From the NCBI RefSeq assembly GCF_004025585.1, contig NZ_QTZO01000006.1, forward strand, positions 170,617 through 234,616: DNA of 64,000 nucleotides. Direction: 5' to 3'. The translations under genes and the position numbers were made by a program. The stretch is from Pseudodesulfovibrio sp. S3. Its GTDB lineage: Bacteria > Desulfobacterota > Desulfovibrionia > Desulfovibrionales > Desulfovibrionaceae. The notes beneath the pieces were generated by a model that made no database searches, was not told where the DNA came from, and saw nothing but the letters and a program-made list of their open reading frames with translations. This document shows, piece after piece, positions 37,915-45,876 of the stretch. Each line of letters begins with the position of its first letter. Positions within the stretch are counted from its first letter, which is position 1.

Positions 37915-39078
37915 CTATAAAATCTGATCGAGTATGCCGAGGTCCTTGTCGCCGCGTCCTGACAGGCAGACGAGCACGGACTTGCCCTTGAGCGCGTCCC
38001 TGTTCTCGATGGCATAGGCCACGGCATGGGAGGATTCCAGGGCCGGGATGATGCCTTCGCGCCGGGACAGTACCTTGAAGGCGTTGATGGCCTGGCTGTC
38101 ATTGATGGTCACGTAGGTGCCGCGTCCGGTTGCATGCAGGTGAGCGTGCTCCGGACCCACGCCGGGGTAGTCCAGGCCGGGAGCCACGGAGTGCGAGGGC
38201 ATGATCTGGCCGTCTTCGGTCTGGAGCAGCTTGCTCAGGGTGCCGTGCAGTATGCCGTCGGTGCCGTGGTCGAGCGGGGCGGAGCTGTCACAGCCCGGTT
38301 CGCCCGTTCCGGCGGCTTCCACGCCCACGAGTTTGACGGACGTATCCGGGATGAAATTGTGGAACATGCCGATGGCGTTGGACCCGCCGCCCACGCAGGC
38401 CACGACCACGTCGGGCAGTGCGCCTTCATTGCGGTCCATGAACTGCTGGCGCGCCTCCTTGGAGATGATCTGCTGGAACTGGCGGACCAGGGTCGGGAAG
38501 GGGTGCGGTCCGGCAGCGGTACCGAAACAGTAATGGGTGTTCTCCTGGTCGGAGAGCCAGCGCCGGAGCGCCTCGTTGATGGCGTCCTTGAGGGTCTTGG
38601 TGCCGGATTCCACGGACACGATCTCCGCGCCCATGAGCCGCATGCGGTTGACGTTGGGGGCCTGGCGCACGATGTCGGTGGCGCCCATGTAGATGACCGC
38701 CTTCATGTCGAGCATGGCGGCGGCGACCGTGGTGGCCACGCCGTGCATACCCGCGCCGGTTTCTGCCAGGAGCACGTCCTTGCCCATCATCTTGGCGAGC
38801 AGCCCCTGTCCCAGGGTGTTGTTGATCTTGTGCGCGCCCGAATGATTCAGATCTTCGCGCTTGAGCCACAGGTCCAGGCCGAGGTCCTTGGACAGGTTGG
38901 GGCAGTATGTGATGGCCGAGGGACGGCCCACGTTTTCCTTGAGCATATTGGTGAAGCGCGTCTGAAACTCCTCGGTGGGGAGGATGGATTCCATGGCCTC
39001 TTCAAGTTCGATCAGGGGCGGCATGAGCAGTTCGGGGATGAACTGGCCGCCGAAGTCGCCGAAATAACCTTTTTTCAT
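37915..39078 (-). CDS. trpB: tryptophan synthase beta chain
   Basis: This PLP enzyme condenses indole with serine to tryptophan. It has 387 aa. The PLP lysine region is LNHSGAHKINNTLGQ, the phosphate-binding loop is CVGGGSNAIG and the active-site glutamate follows ETGAGMHGV. AAGGAC is the ribosome-binding site. It lies 9 bp after trpF. It is a canonical TrpB1-type protein. Confidence 0.97.
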   Translation of the reverse strand: MKKGYFGDFGGQFIPELLMPPLIELEEAMESILPTEEFQTRFTNMLKENVGRPSAITYCPNLSKDLGLDLWLKREDLNHSGAHKINNTLGQGLLAKMMGKDVLLAETGAGMHGVATTVAAAMLDMKAVIYMGATDIVRQAPNVNRMRLMGAEIVSVESGTKTLKDAINEALRRWLSDQENTHYCFGTAAGPHPFPTLVRQFQQIISKEARQQFMDRNEGALPDVVVACVGGGSNAIGMFHNFIPDTSVKLVGVEAAGTGEPGCDSSAPLDHGTDGILHGTLSKLLQTEDGQIMPSHSVAPGLDYPGVGPEHAHLHATGRGTYVTINDSQAINAFKVLSRREGIIPALESSHAVAYAIENRDALKGKSVLVCLSGRGDKDLGILDQIL

Positions 39079-39087
39079 GATGCGTCC

Positions 39088-39714
39088 TTATTCCATTTCC
39101 GCGAGAATCTTGAACACTTCCCGCAGCTTTGTTTCGTCCTTGATGCCCGGTGCGGCCTCCACCCCGGAGTTGATATCCAGGCCGGGGGGATTAACTGCCA
39201 GGGCAGTCCGTATGTTGTCCGGCCCTAAGCCGCCTGCCAAGAACCAAGGTGTTTGTATTTCAATATCTTGGAGGATGCTGAAATCAATGGTCTTGCCTGT
39301 GCCGCCCTGGCCTTTGCCCCCTGCGTCAAGCAGGAAGTGGCCGCAGACCTCGGAGTAGTTGTCCAGGTCGCGGGACAGTGCCTGGGGCGAGTTGTAGGTG
39401 TCGGGCCAGAAGGCACGAATGACCCGGTCGGGGCCGATCTGCCAGCAGTAGTTCACGTCCTGGCCGCCGTGCAGTTGGGCCGCGTGCAGTCCGCACCGGT
39501 CCATTATTCCCATGACCTCGTCCGCGGTCTGGTCCACGAACACGCCGACCTTGGTGACCTTGCCGGTCTTGACCGAGGCCACGAAGTCGGGGTCCGCGTT
39601 GCGCGGGCTTTTGGAGTGGAAGATGAAACCGAGCAGATCCACGCCGAGATCGACGCAGAGCCTGACGTCTTCCATGCGGGTCATGCCGCAGACTTTGACC
39701 AGGGGGCGTGGCAT
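39088..39714 (-). CDS. trpF: phosphoribosylanthranilate isomerase
   Basis: This is a TIM-barrel Amadori isomerase of 208 aa. KVCGMTRMED carries the catalytic Cys and LLDAGGKGQGGTGKTIDF the Asp/phosphate loop. The ATG directly follows the trpC stop codon (TAGATG), so translation is coupled. Confidence 0.95.
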   Translation of the reverse strand: MPRPLVKVCGMTRMEDVRLCVDLGVDLLGFIFHSKSPRNADPDFVASVKTGKVTKVGVFVDQTADEVMGIMDRCGLHAAQLHGGQDVNYCWQIGPDRVIRAFWPDTYNSPQALSRDLDNYSEVCGHFLLDAGGKGQGGTGKTIDFSILQDIEIQTPWFLAGGLGPDNIRTALAVNPPGLDINSGVEAAPGIKDETKLREVFKILAEME

Positions 39715-40485
39715 CTACATTGCTCCGGTCAGTTCGGCCAGCTTGGCACCGGGATCTTCCGCTTCCATGAGGCAGGTGCCGATGAGCACGGCGTCGAATC
39801 CGAGCCCGGCCATCTCTTCCACCTGCGACCGCTGCGAGACGCCGCTGGCGCAGATCCACAATTCTTGGTCCTGCTTCTGTTTGACGAAACGGCGGCCTTG
39901 ATCCAGGGATATCTCAAGGGTGTCCAGGTCGCGGTTGTTCACCTGGATGATGTCTGCCCCGGCCTTGCGGGCCAGGTCCAGGTCATCCTGGTCAAAGATT
40001 TCCACCACCGGAGCCAGGCCGGACATGCGGCTGATTTCGATGAGCTGTTGCAGGTGGGTGGCGTCGTCGCACATGCGGGCGATGAGCAGCACGGCAGAGG
40101 CCGGGCTGCTTGCCGTCATGGCCACCTGGAGCGGATCGAAGATGAAGTCCTTGCGCAAAAGCGGGACACCGGGCTGGCTCATCATGAAGAGGAAGTCCGG
40201 GGTGCCGTGAAAGTACTTGTGTTCGGTCAGCACGGAAATGGCGGCAGCGCCGTTGGCAGCGTACATGTCAGCGAAATCAAGGGGGTTCAGGCTTTCGCGC
40301 AGGATGCCCTTGCTCGGGCTGGCCGGTTTGAATTCGGCAATGACGGCCCCTGGCCCCTTGGCCTTGACGGCATCTACAAACGAAGGGCGTTCTCCACGAT
40401 AGAGGGCGGGGATACGACCGTCTATGAAGTCCTTGCGCAGGGAATCTATTTCGAGCTGTTTCGCTTCTCTGAATTTATCCAACAT
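39715..40485 (-). CDS. trpC: indole-3-glycerol phosphate synthase
   Basis: This TIM-barrel enzyme of 256 aa closes the indole ring. Key segments are VIAEFKPASPSKG (catalytic Glu and Lys), LLRKDFIFDPLQ and IQVNNRDLDTLE. It is monofunctional, not fused to TrpF. The start overlaps the end of trpD by 11 bp. Confidence 0.96.
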   Translation of the reverse strand: MLDKFREAKQLEIDSLRKDFIDGRIPALYRGERPSFVDAVKAKGPGAVIAEFKPASPSKGILRESLNPLDFADMYAANGAAAISVLTEHKYFHGTPDFLFMMSQPGVPLLRKDFIFDPLQVAMTASSPASAVLLIARMCDDATHLQQLIEISRMSGLAPVVEIFDQDDLDLARKAGADIIQVNNRDLDTLEISLDQGRRFVKQKQDQELWICASGVSQRSQVEEMAGLGFDAVLIGTCLMEAEDPGAKLAELTGAM

Positions 40486-41482
40486 AGGGAATTCCTTTGG
40501 TAAGTCCTGTGTTTACCACGTCGCGGGCCATGTCGGCGCAATCCGCCATGCACCCCTTGCCTAAAAGATGGAGGCACCCTGCCAGGTTCAGGGCCGCCAT
40601 GTCCATCATGGCCCTGGGGCCTTTTCCGGCCAGGATATCCTTCAGTTTGGCCACGGCATCGTCCTTGCCGGAAACCATCACGTCCTTGGGGTCGTGCTTG
40701 GCGAAACCGAGCAGCTCGCCGTTGACGGTGGTCTTTTCCATGATTCCGTCCCGGATCACGTAGCCCCGGTTCACGCCCCAGGTGGTCAGTTCATCGAAGC
40801 CTCCGGCTCCCGCAAAGATCAAGGCGCGTTTCACGCCGGTCAGGAGCAGGGTTTCTCCCATCAGTTCCAGCTTGGTGGGGTCTCCCACGCCCATAAGTTG
40901 GTGGGAGGGTCGGGCCGGGTTGAGCAGGGGGCCCATGAAGTTGAACAGTGTTCGGATGCCGAGTTGCTGGCGCACGGGCATGACATGTTTGAAGGCGGGG
41001 TGATAGGCAGGCGCGAAGAGAAAGGCGAAGTTGTACCGTGCCAGTCCGGCGGCTGCTTCATCGGGCGTCTGGTTCAGGGGAATGCCTAGCGCTTCCAGGG
41101 CATCGGCAGAGCCGCAGGAGGAGGACAGGGCGCGGTTGCCGTGCTTGGCGACGGTGTATCCCATGTCCGCCAGGAACAGGGAGACTGCCGTGGAGTTGTT
41201 GAAGGAGCACTGGCCGTCGCCGCCCGTACCGCAGGTGTCCACTACCGGCTCACTGCGGTTGCCGTCAAAGCCGGGAATCTTGTTGGCATGGGCCAGGCCT
41301 GCCCGCACGCCTGCCGCCAGGTCCGTGGAGTCCTCACCCTTGGCGCGCAGTCCCATGAGGAAGGCGCCGGTCTGGGCCTCGGTCATGTCACCGTCCATGA
41401 GCTTGGTGAACATGAAGTCCGCCTGTTCGTCGCTCAGCGGCTGTCTCTGGGCCAGCAATTCGAGTATTTCGGAAATGGTCAT
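40475..41482 (-). CDS. trpD: anthranilate phosphoribosyltransferase
   Basis: The enzyme transfers phosphoribose from PRPP to anthranilate. It has 335 aa. The glycine-rich PRPP loop DTCGTGGDGQCSFN, the KHGNRALSSSCGSAD stretch and the metal site are intact. Its start overlaps trpG by 4 bp and its end overlaps trpC by 11 bp. Confidence 0.96.
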   Translation of the reverse strand: MTISEILELLAQRQPLSDEQADFMFTKLMDGDMTEAQTGAFLMGLRAKGEDSTDLAAGVRAGLAHANKIPGFDGNRSEPVVDTCGTGGDGQCSFNNSTAVSLFLADMGYTVAKHGNRALSSSCGSADALEALGIPLNQTPDEAAAGLARYNFAFLFAPAYHPAFKHVMPVRQQLGIRTLFNFMGPLLNPARPSHQLMGVGDPTKLELMGETLLLTGVKRALIFAGAGGFDELTTWGVNRGYVIRDGIMEKTTVNGELLGFAKHDPKDVMVSGKDDAVAKLKDILAGKGPRAMMDMAALNLAGCLHLLGKGCMADCADMARDVVNTGLTKGIPYVG

Positions 41483-42060
41483 GATATGTATCCTTTCAGG
41501 TTCAGGAAGTTCTGGAGGAGCTTGGGGCCGTCCGGGGTGAGGATGGATTCCGGGTGGAACTGGACTCCGTGCCAGGGGCGGTCCCTGTACTGGAGCCCCA
41601 TGATTTCGCCCCGCCGGGTCCGGGCCGTGACCTCGATCCTGTCGGCGGCCTTTTCGGCCGGGACAATGAGCGAATGGTAGCGGCAGACCGTGAACGGCGA
41701 AGGCAGCCCATGGAATATGCCCTGGCCCTCGTGCACCACCTCGGAGGTCTTGCCGTGCATGATGCGTTCGGCGCGCTCCACGGGCGCTCCCGCAAAATGC
41801 CCCAGGGTCTGGTGGCCCAGGCAGACGCCGAGCACCGGAACTTCCTTGGGCAGCCGGGCCAGGAATTCCAGGCAGAAGCCCGCGTTCTGCGGGTTGCTCG
41901 GGCCGGGAGAGAGGCAGACCCGTTCCAGGGTGCCGCTTTCGGCCAGCTCCAGGACCTTTTCGCGGTCGTTGCGGATGACTACCGGGTCGGCACCGAGCTG
42001 TTGGAAGGCCTGCACCAGATTGAAGGTGAAGGAGTCGAAATTATCGATCAGCAAAAACAT
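41479..42060 (-). CDS. trpG: anthranilate synthase component II (glutamine amidotransferase)
   Basis: This class I amidotransferase of 193 aa supplies ammonia to TrpE. The nucleophile Cys lies in VLGVCLGHQTLG and the His-Glu pair in VQFHPESIL. PABA-synthase PabA is closely related, but the trp context decides. It overlaps trpE by 20 bp and trpD by 4 bp. Confidence 0.95.
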   Translation of the reverse strand: MFLLIDNFDSFTFNLVQAFQQLGADPVVIRNDREKVLELAESGTLERVCLSPGPSNPQNAGFCLEFLARLPKEVPVLGVCLGHQTLGHFAGAPVERAERIMHGKTSEVVHEGQGIFHGLPSPFTVCRYHSLIVPAEKAADRIEVTARTRRGEIMGLQYRDRPWHGVQFHPESILTPDGPKLLQNFLNLKGYIS

Positions 42061-43498
42061 CGGTGCCTCCCTTTCCTGTGATGACTTCGAGGATCACGCG
42101 GGCCTTGTTGTGGCATTCGTTCCATTCGGCTTCGGGATCGGAATCGTAGACGATTCCCGCGCCTGCCTGCCAATGGCACTGGCCGTCGCGAATCCACATG
42201 GACCGGATGGTGATGCCCGTGTCCAGGGAGACAACGCCGTTGTCCAGGCCCATCCAGCCGATGCAGCCGCCATAGGGACCACGGTCCTGAGGCTCCAGCT
42301 CGGCGATGATTTCCATGGCCCTGATCTTGGGTGCGCCGGACAGGGTTCCCGCCGGGAAGGTCGCCTGGAGCACGTCCACGCCGTCCAACCCGTCCTTGAG
42401 TTCGCCTTCCACATAGGAAGTGAGGTGCATGACGTGAGAGAACCGTTCGACGTTCATGAATTTTTCCACTGTGACCGTGCCGGGCTTGGATATGCGGCCC
42501 AGGTCGTTGCGGCCCAGGTCCACGAGCATGACGTGCTCGGCCCGCTCCTTGGGATCGGCCAGCAGTTCCTCTTCCAGGCGGATGTCTTCCTTTTCGGTTT
42601 CGCCCCTCCAGCGTGTACCGGCAATGGGGCGTACCTCAAGCTGTCCGGCGGCGGACCGGACCATCATCTCGGGCGAGGAGCCGAGCAGGGTGGTGCCGCA
42701 GGTCTTGCCCATGGACGGGCAGTCCGGGAATTTCATGTAGAACATGAACGGGGAGGGGTTGGCCTGCCTGAGGCGGCGGTAAATCTTGAATGGCTCATCC
42801 GGCAGCGGCACGGAGAAGTGGGTGGACAGGACCACCTGAATGCATTCGCCCTCTGCGATCAGTTCTTTGCATCGTTCCACACCGGCCATGTATTCTTCTT
42901 TTTCGGGATACACCTTGGGCTTCCCGACCTCGGGAGCGGTCAGGTCTGCGCCCCATTGGATGGGGGCGGGCATGGGCGTGGCTCCTTTGTCAAGGCTCAG
43001 GTAGCAGCATGAATGGCGCAGGTGGTCGAACAGTACCAACTGGCCGGGCAGGACCAGACATGCTTCGGCATTGGCCGGTTTGCACACCTCGGTCAGCTTG
43101 CGCTCGAACATGCCTGCCACACCGTAACCGAAATAGCCGTAGAGGCCTCGGGTCAGACCGGGCAGGCCGTCGCGGACATTGCCGCCTGTCGTCTCCTGTT
43201 TGATGGAGAGCATCTCCACGGCCTTTTTGATGCCGGGGAGGTAGTCCATGCCCTCCAGCTCCTTGAGCGGGGCCAGGCGGTCGTCGTTGACGTCCACCAC
43301 CAGCTTGCCGTCCACGGGATGGAGCATGAGCCGGTAGTCGAAGGCGATGAGGGAGTATCGGCCGAGGCGTCCGTCCACCTCTGCCGATTCCAGCAGGATG
43401 CCGGGTTGGTCGCCCACCAGGCCCATATAGAGGGAGATGGTCGTTTGCACGTCGGCAGGCATCCATTTGCCGTGCTGCGTGAGAATGATTTTTTCCAT
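42041..43498 (-). CDS. trpE: anthranilate synthase component I
   Basis: This chorismate-utilising enzyme of 485 aa makes anthranilate. The conserved C-terminal blocks are GGCIGWMG, PAGTLSGAPKIRAMEII and the metal-binding Glu in QAGAGIVYDSDPEAE. The Trp-feedback site region (LLESAEVDGRLGRYSLIA) is present. The start at 43498 has AAGGAT upstream; a GTG 20 codons earlier lies in the leader. It is the first structural trp gene and sits downstream of the tyrA-trpE attenuator. Confidence 0.96.
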   Translation of the reverse strand: MEKIILTQHGKWMPADVQTTISLYMGLVGDQPGILLESAEVDGRLGRYSLIAFDYRLMLHPVDGKLVVDVNDDRLAPLKELEGMDYLPGIKKAVEMLSIKQETTGGNVRDGLPGLTRGLYGYFGYGVAGMFERKLTEVCKPANAEACLVLPGQLVLFDHLRHSCCYLSLDKGATPMPAPIQWGADLTAPEVGKPKVYPEKEEYMAGVERCKELIAEGECIQVVLSTHFSVPLPDEPFKIYRRLRQANPSPFMFYMKFPDCPSMGKTCGTTLLGSSPEMMVRSAAGQLEVRPIAGTRWRGETEKEDIRLEEELLADPKERAEHVMLVDLGRNDLGRISKPGTVTVEKFMNVERFSHVMHLTSYVEGELKDGLDGVDVLQATFPAGTLSGAPKIRAMEIIAELEPQDRGPYGGCIGWMGLDNGVVSLDTGITIRSMWIRDGQCHWQAGAGIVYDSDPEAEWNECHNKARVILEVITGKGGTDVFADR

Positions 43499-43502
43499 GG
43501 TT

Positions 43503-43541
43503 CTATCCTTGGTGCGGCTTTTTGCGGCGACGAAATAGCAT
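43503..43541 (-). CDS. possible 12-codon ORF just before trpE
   Basis: ATG at 43541 opens 12 codons (MLFRRRKKPHQG) ending 4 bp before the trpE start. GGAG precedes it but only three bases away, and it has no aromatic codons. It may be a chance ORF; if translated it would pass ribosomes to trpE. Confidence 0.2.
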   Translation of the reverse strand: MLFRRRKKPHQG

Positions 43542-43669
43542 CGTCTCCAAAGCCTCACGTTTTTTTAGAGCTTTTAATGATAGGGGCGAGGGATGACCTG
43601 CCACCCTTTGATTTTCTTCCTGTTTTCAGATTTCTTTCACGTACCGTTCATGGTGTTTCTCCCTAAAAA

Positions 43670-43777
43670 TAATGAAACCGCACCCTTGGTCGGGGTGCGG
43701 CTTCGGTTACAAATGTAATCGTGTGCCCGGCAATGTGCCGCACCCCATTAATATGTTTCGTCGCTACGCCACCACCA
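43670..43777 (-). promoter_or_regulatory. predicted Trp attenuator using the 3' end of tyrA as its sensor
   Basis: On the minus strand, tyrA ends with three adjacent TGG codons (43769-43777), then six codons, then TAA (43750-43748). Segment 1, TGGGGTGCGGC (43747-43737), follows at once. Segment 2, GCCGCACCCCG (43701-43691), can pair with segment 1 over 11 bp. Alternatively it pairs, with its GAA flank, to segment 3, GGGTGCGGTTTC (43685-43674), over 12 bp with loop CGACCAA. The second pairing is followed by ATTATTTTT and is a terminator. A ribosome ending at the stop codon covers segment 1 and favours the terminator; one stalled at the Trp codons leaves segment 1 free and favours the antiterminator. 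Confidence 0.75.
43674..43704 (-). terminator. terminator hairpin between tyrA and trpE
   Basis: A 12-bp stem (core CCGCACCC and its complement) is followed by a T-rich tail ending about 10 bp after the stem. It lies inside an otherwise tightly packed operon, which argues for regulated rather than final termination. Confidence 0.85.
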
Positions 43778-44518
43778 CTGCGCCCGGTCGGCCAGCAGAT
43801 CGAGATCGCCGCCTGCGGCCAGGCTCAGATAGGACATGTATTTGCGGCTGACTTCCTGCATGTAGGGGTTGGCCTCGGAGATGACTTCGAACAATTCGGT
43901 ATCCTTGGTCAGCATCTTGGCCGCCGAGTCCAGCCTGCGCTGAAAGGACGGGGTCACGAAATTTTCAATGCCGTCAACGTCTCTGGCAGCGGCCAGATAC
44001 GCCACGGTGGTCGTGTAATTCAGCCCCTGTACGAAGGCCATTGCACGGTCGTGTTCCTGGGGTGTGGACGCGAAGCAGTGGTAACCGCAACGCTTGAACA
44101 GGGCTGCCACGGCAACTGCAGCATCCACATCGTCTTCATGGCCGGGCATGATCGCCACCTTGGGTTCGAAACCGTCCGGGATGACCGGACCGAAGAGCGG
44201 GTGGGTACCCACCACCGGGCCATCGTACCGGTCGAGCATGGCCTTGAGCGGGAGCACCTTCACGGAACCGACATCGCAGAGGATGGTCGGCGGGGTCAGG
44301 TGGGGCAGCATCCGATCCAGCACCGCATCCATTGCGGTCACCGGCACACTGAGCAGGAGCAGGTCGCAACCGTGCAGCGCTTCACGGACATCGTCATCCG
44401 TGAAGGGGCGGTTGAGCTGCGTCACCTTGAGGCCGAGTTGGGTAAAGTCTCTAGCGAAGAGCCCACCCATCTGGCCATTGGCACCCACGATGGTGATCTT
44501 GTATATTCCTGCTGACAT
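43748..44518 (-). CDS. tyrA: prephenate dehydrogenase
   Basis: This NAD(P)-dependent enzyme decarboxylates prephenate to 4-hydroxyphenylpyruvate for tyrosine synthesis. It has 256 aa with a Rossmann start KITIVGANGQMGGLFA, catalytic His region VGTHPLFGP and an all-helical C-terminal half. The start at 44518 (MSAGIYKI) fits the family, but its ribosome-binding site is weak; it lies 17 bp after aroA. The very C-terminus reads AQWWWRSDETY: three consecutive Trp (248-250) placed just before the stop, an unusual ending that appears to serve the downstream attenuator. Confidence 0.92.
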   Translation of the reverse strand: MSAGIYKITIVGANGQMGGLFARDFTQLGLKVTQLNRPFTDDDVREALHGCDLLLLSVPVTAMDAVLDRMLPHLTPPTILCDVGSVKVLPLKAMLDRYDGPVVGTHPLFGPVIPDGFEPKVAIMPGHEDDVDAAVAVAALFKRCGYHCFASTPQEHDRAMAFVQGLNYTTTVAYLAAARDVDGIENFVTPSFQRRLDSAAKMLTKDTELFEVISEANPYMQEVSRKYMSYLSLAAGGDLDLLADRAQWWWRSDETY

Positions 44519-44535
44519 GAGTCGATCCGTTCGAG

Positions 44536-45876
44536 TTATCCGGTGATCTTCTTCCATTCGTCAAAGAAGCCGGGGAATGATTTGCCGACGCATGCCGGAT
44601 TGTCAAGGGTGACCTTCAGCCCGCCCAGTTCGAACAGGGACATGGACATGGCCATGCGGTGGTCGCCGTAGGTGGTGAAATTGACCGGATGCCCCTTGGG
44701 CAGACGGCCCGGCCTGATGATCAGCGAATCGCTGGTGGTTTCGGTTTCGCACTGGGTGCGGGCCACTTCAGTGGCGCAGGCCGCCAGCCGGTCGGTCTCC
44801 TTGATGCGCAGATGGGCCACGTTCTCGATGGTTGTCGGCGTGGAGGCAAAGGCCGCCACCGCGCTCACGGTCGGCACCAGGTCCGGGCAGCGGCCCATGT
44901 CCACATGGACGCCCCTGAGCCTGCTCGGCTCCACCAGGATGCCGTCAAAGTTGACCTTGATGCTCGCGCCCATCTGGCTGAGTATGTCCATGATGGCCCG
45001 GTCGCCCTGAAGCGAGTCGGCGGCCAACCCCTTGATCAGCACAGGGCGTTTGCCCACGGCTCCGGCTGCCAGGAAGTAGCTGGCGTTGGACCAGTCGCCT
45101 TCCACCCGATAGTCGGTGTTCTCGTACCCGGTGGGCTGGACGATGAAGCGGATCTTGCCGGGGGTCACGTTCTTGACCGAACGCCAGGGCAGGGCTTTCC
45201 AGGTCCGGCCTTCCTTGACCTCGACGCTGAAGCCGGCCTTGAAATCTTCCATTATGCGCAGGGTCAGGGCCACGTAAGGCCAGGATACGGCCTTCCTGCC
45301 GGTCACGGTGATGGTGGTCTCATGTGCGGCAAGGGGGGCGCCCAGGAGCAGGCCGGAGAGGTATTGGCTGCTTTCTTCCAGGGTGATTTCCACGGTTTTC
45401 TTCGCGTAGCCCTTGCTGGTCATGACAAAGGGGAGGAACCCCTCTTTTGCTTCGAACGTAAATTTTGAGCCGAGTCCGGTCAGGGCGTTCACCAGTTCGG
45501 CCATGGGCCGTTCGTGCATTCTGGGTGCGCCGTGGATGCGAAAGGTTCCGTGCCCGGCAGCGGCCACGGCGGTCATGAGTCGGCAGGTGGTGCCGGATTC
45601 GTGCATGAACAGTTCATGGGGCGCTTCTTCCTTGTGCTTGCCGTCGGCATTGCCGCCCTTGGGGCCGTCTTCCATGCCCGTGACCACGAGCTTTCCGCCT
45701 GTTTCCTCGATCCTGGCACCGCAGGCCGTCAGGCAACCCCGTGTGCGGGTGATGTCGTCGGAGTCCAGCGCGGACGATATCTCGGACACGCCCTTTGCCA
45801 GCGCAGCAGCGATGAGCGTCCGATGGGACAGGGATTTGCTGGCCGGAGCGTTTATGATGATCGGGTCCTTGGACAT
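44536..45876 (-). CDS. aroA: 3-phosphoshikimate 1-carboxyvinyltransferase (EPSP synthase)
   Basis: The enzyme adds enolpyruvate from PEP to shikimate 3-phosphate. It has 446 aa. Substrate-binding motifs are visible: APASKSLSHRTLIAAALA, ESGTTCRLM (variant of the GN-GT loop), KETDRLAACATEVAR and YGDHRMAMSMSLF. The start at 45876 has AGGAGG and overlaps the pheA stop as TAATG. The frame stays open upstream, but that extension only reads pheA out of frame. Confidence 0.95.
   Translation of the reverse strand: MSKDPIIINAPASKSLSHRTLIAAALAKGVSEISSALDSDDITRTRGCLTACGARIEETGGKLVVTGMEDGPKGGNADGKHKEEAPHELFMHESGTTCRLMTAVAAAGHGTFRIHGAPRMHERPMAELVNALTGLGSKFTFEAKEGFLPFVMTSKGYAKKTVEITLEESSQYLSGLLLGAPLAAHETTITVTGRKAVSWPYVALTLRIMEDFKAGFSVEVKEGRTWKALPWRSVKNVTPGKIRFIVQPTGYENTDYRVEGDWSNASYFLAAGAVGKRPVLIKGLAADSLQGDRAIMDILSQMGASIKVNFDGILVEPSRLRGVHVDMGRCPDLVPTVSAVAAFASTPTTIENVAHLRIKETDRLAACATEVARTQCETETTSDSLIIRPGRLPKGHPVNFTTYGDHRMAMSMSLFELGGLKVTLDNPACVGKSFPGFFDEWKKITG

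Noticed and set aside
38026..40503. Long open frames (400 and 416 codons) antisense to trpB and trpF-trpC
   Set aside because: They are His/Gly/Val-rich translations typical of the opposite strand of G+C-rich genes and lie entirely over canonical trp genes.
43637..43651. Mini-ORF MNGT with a good AGGGAG site downstream of the tyrA-trpE terminator
   Set aside because: It has four codons, no Trp codon, and lies after the terminator, so it cannot act as the sensing leader. Kept only as a possible ribosome-loading curiosity.
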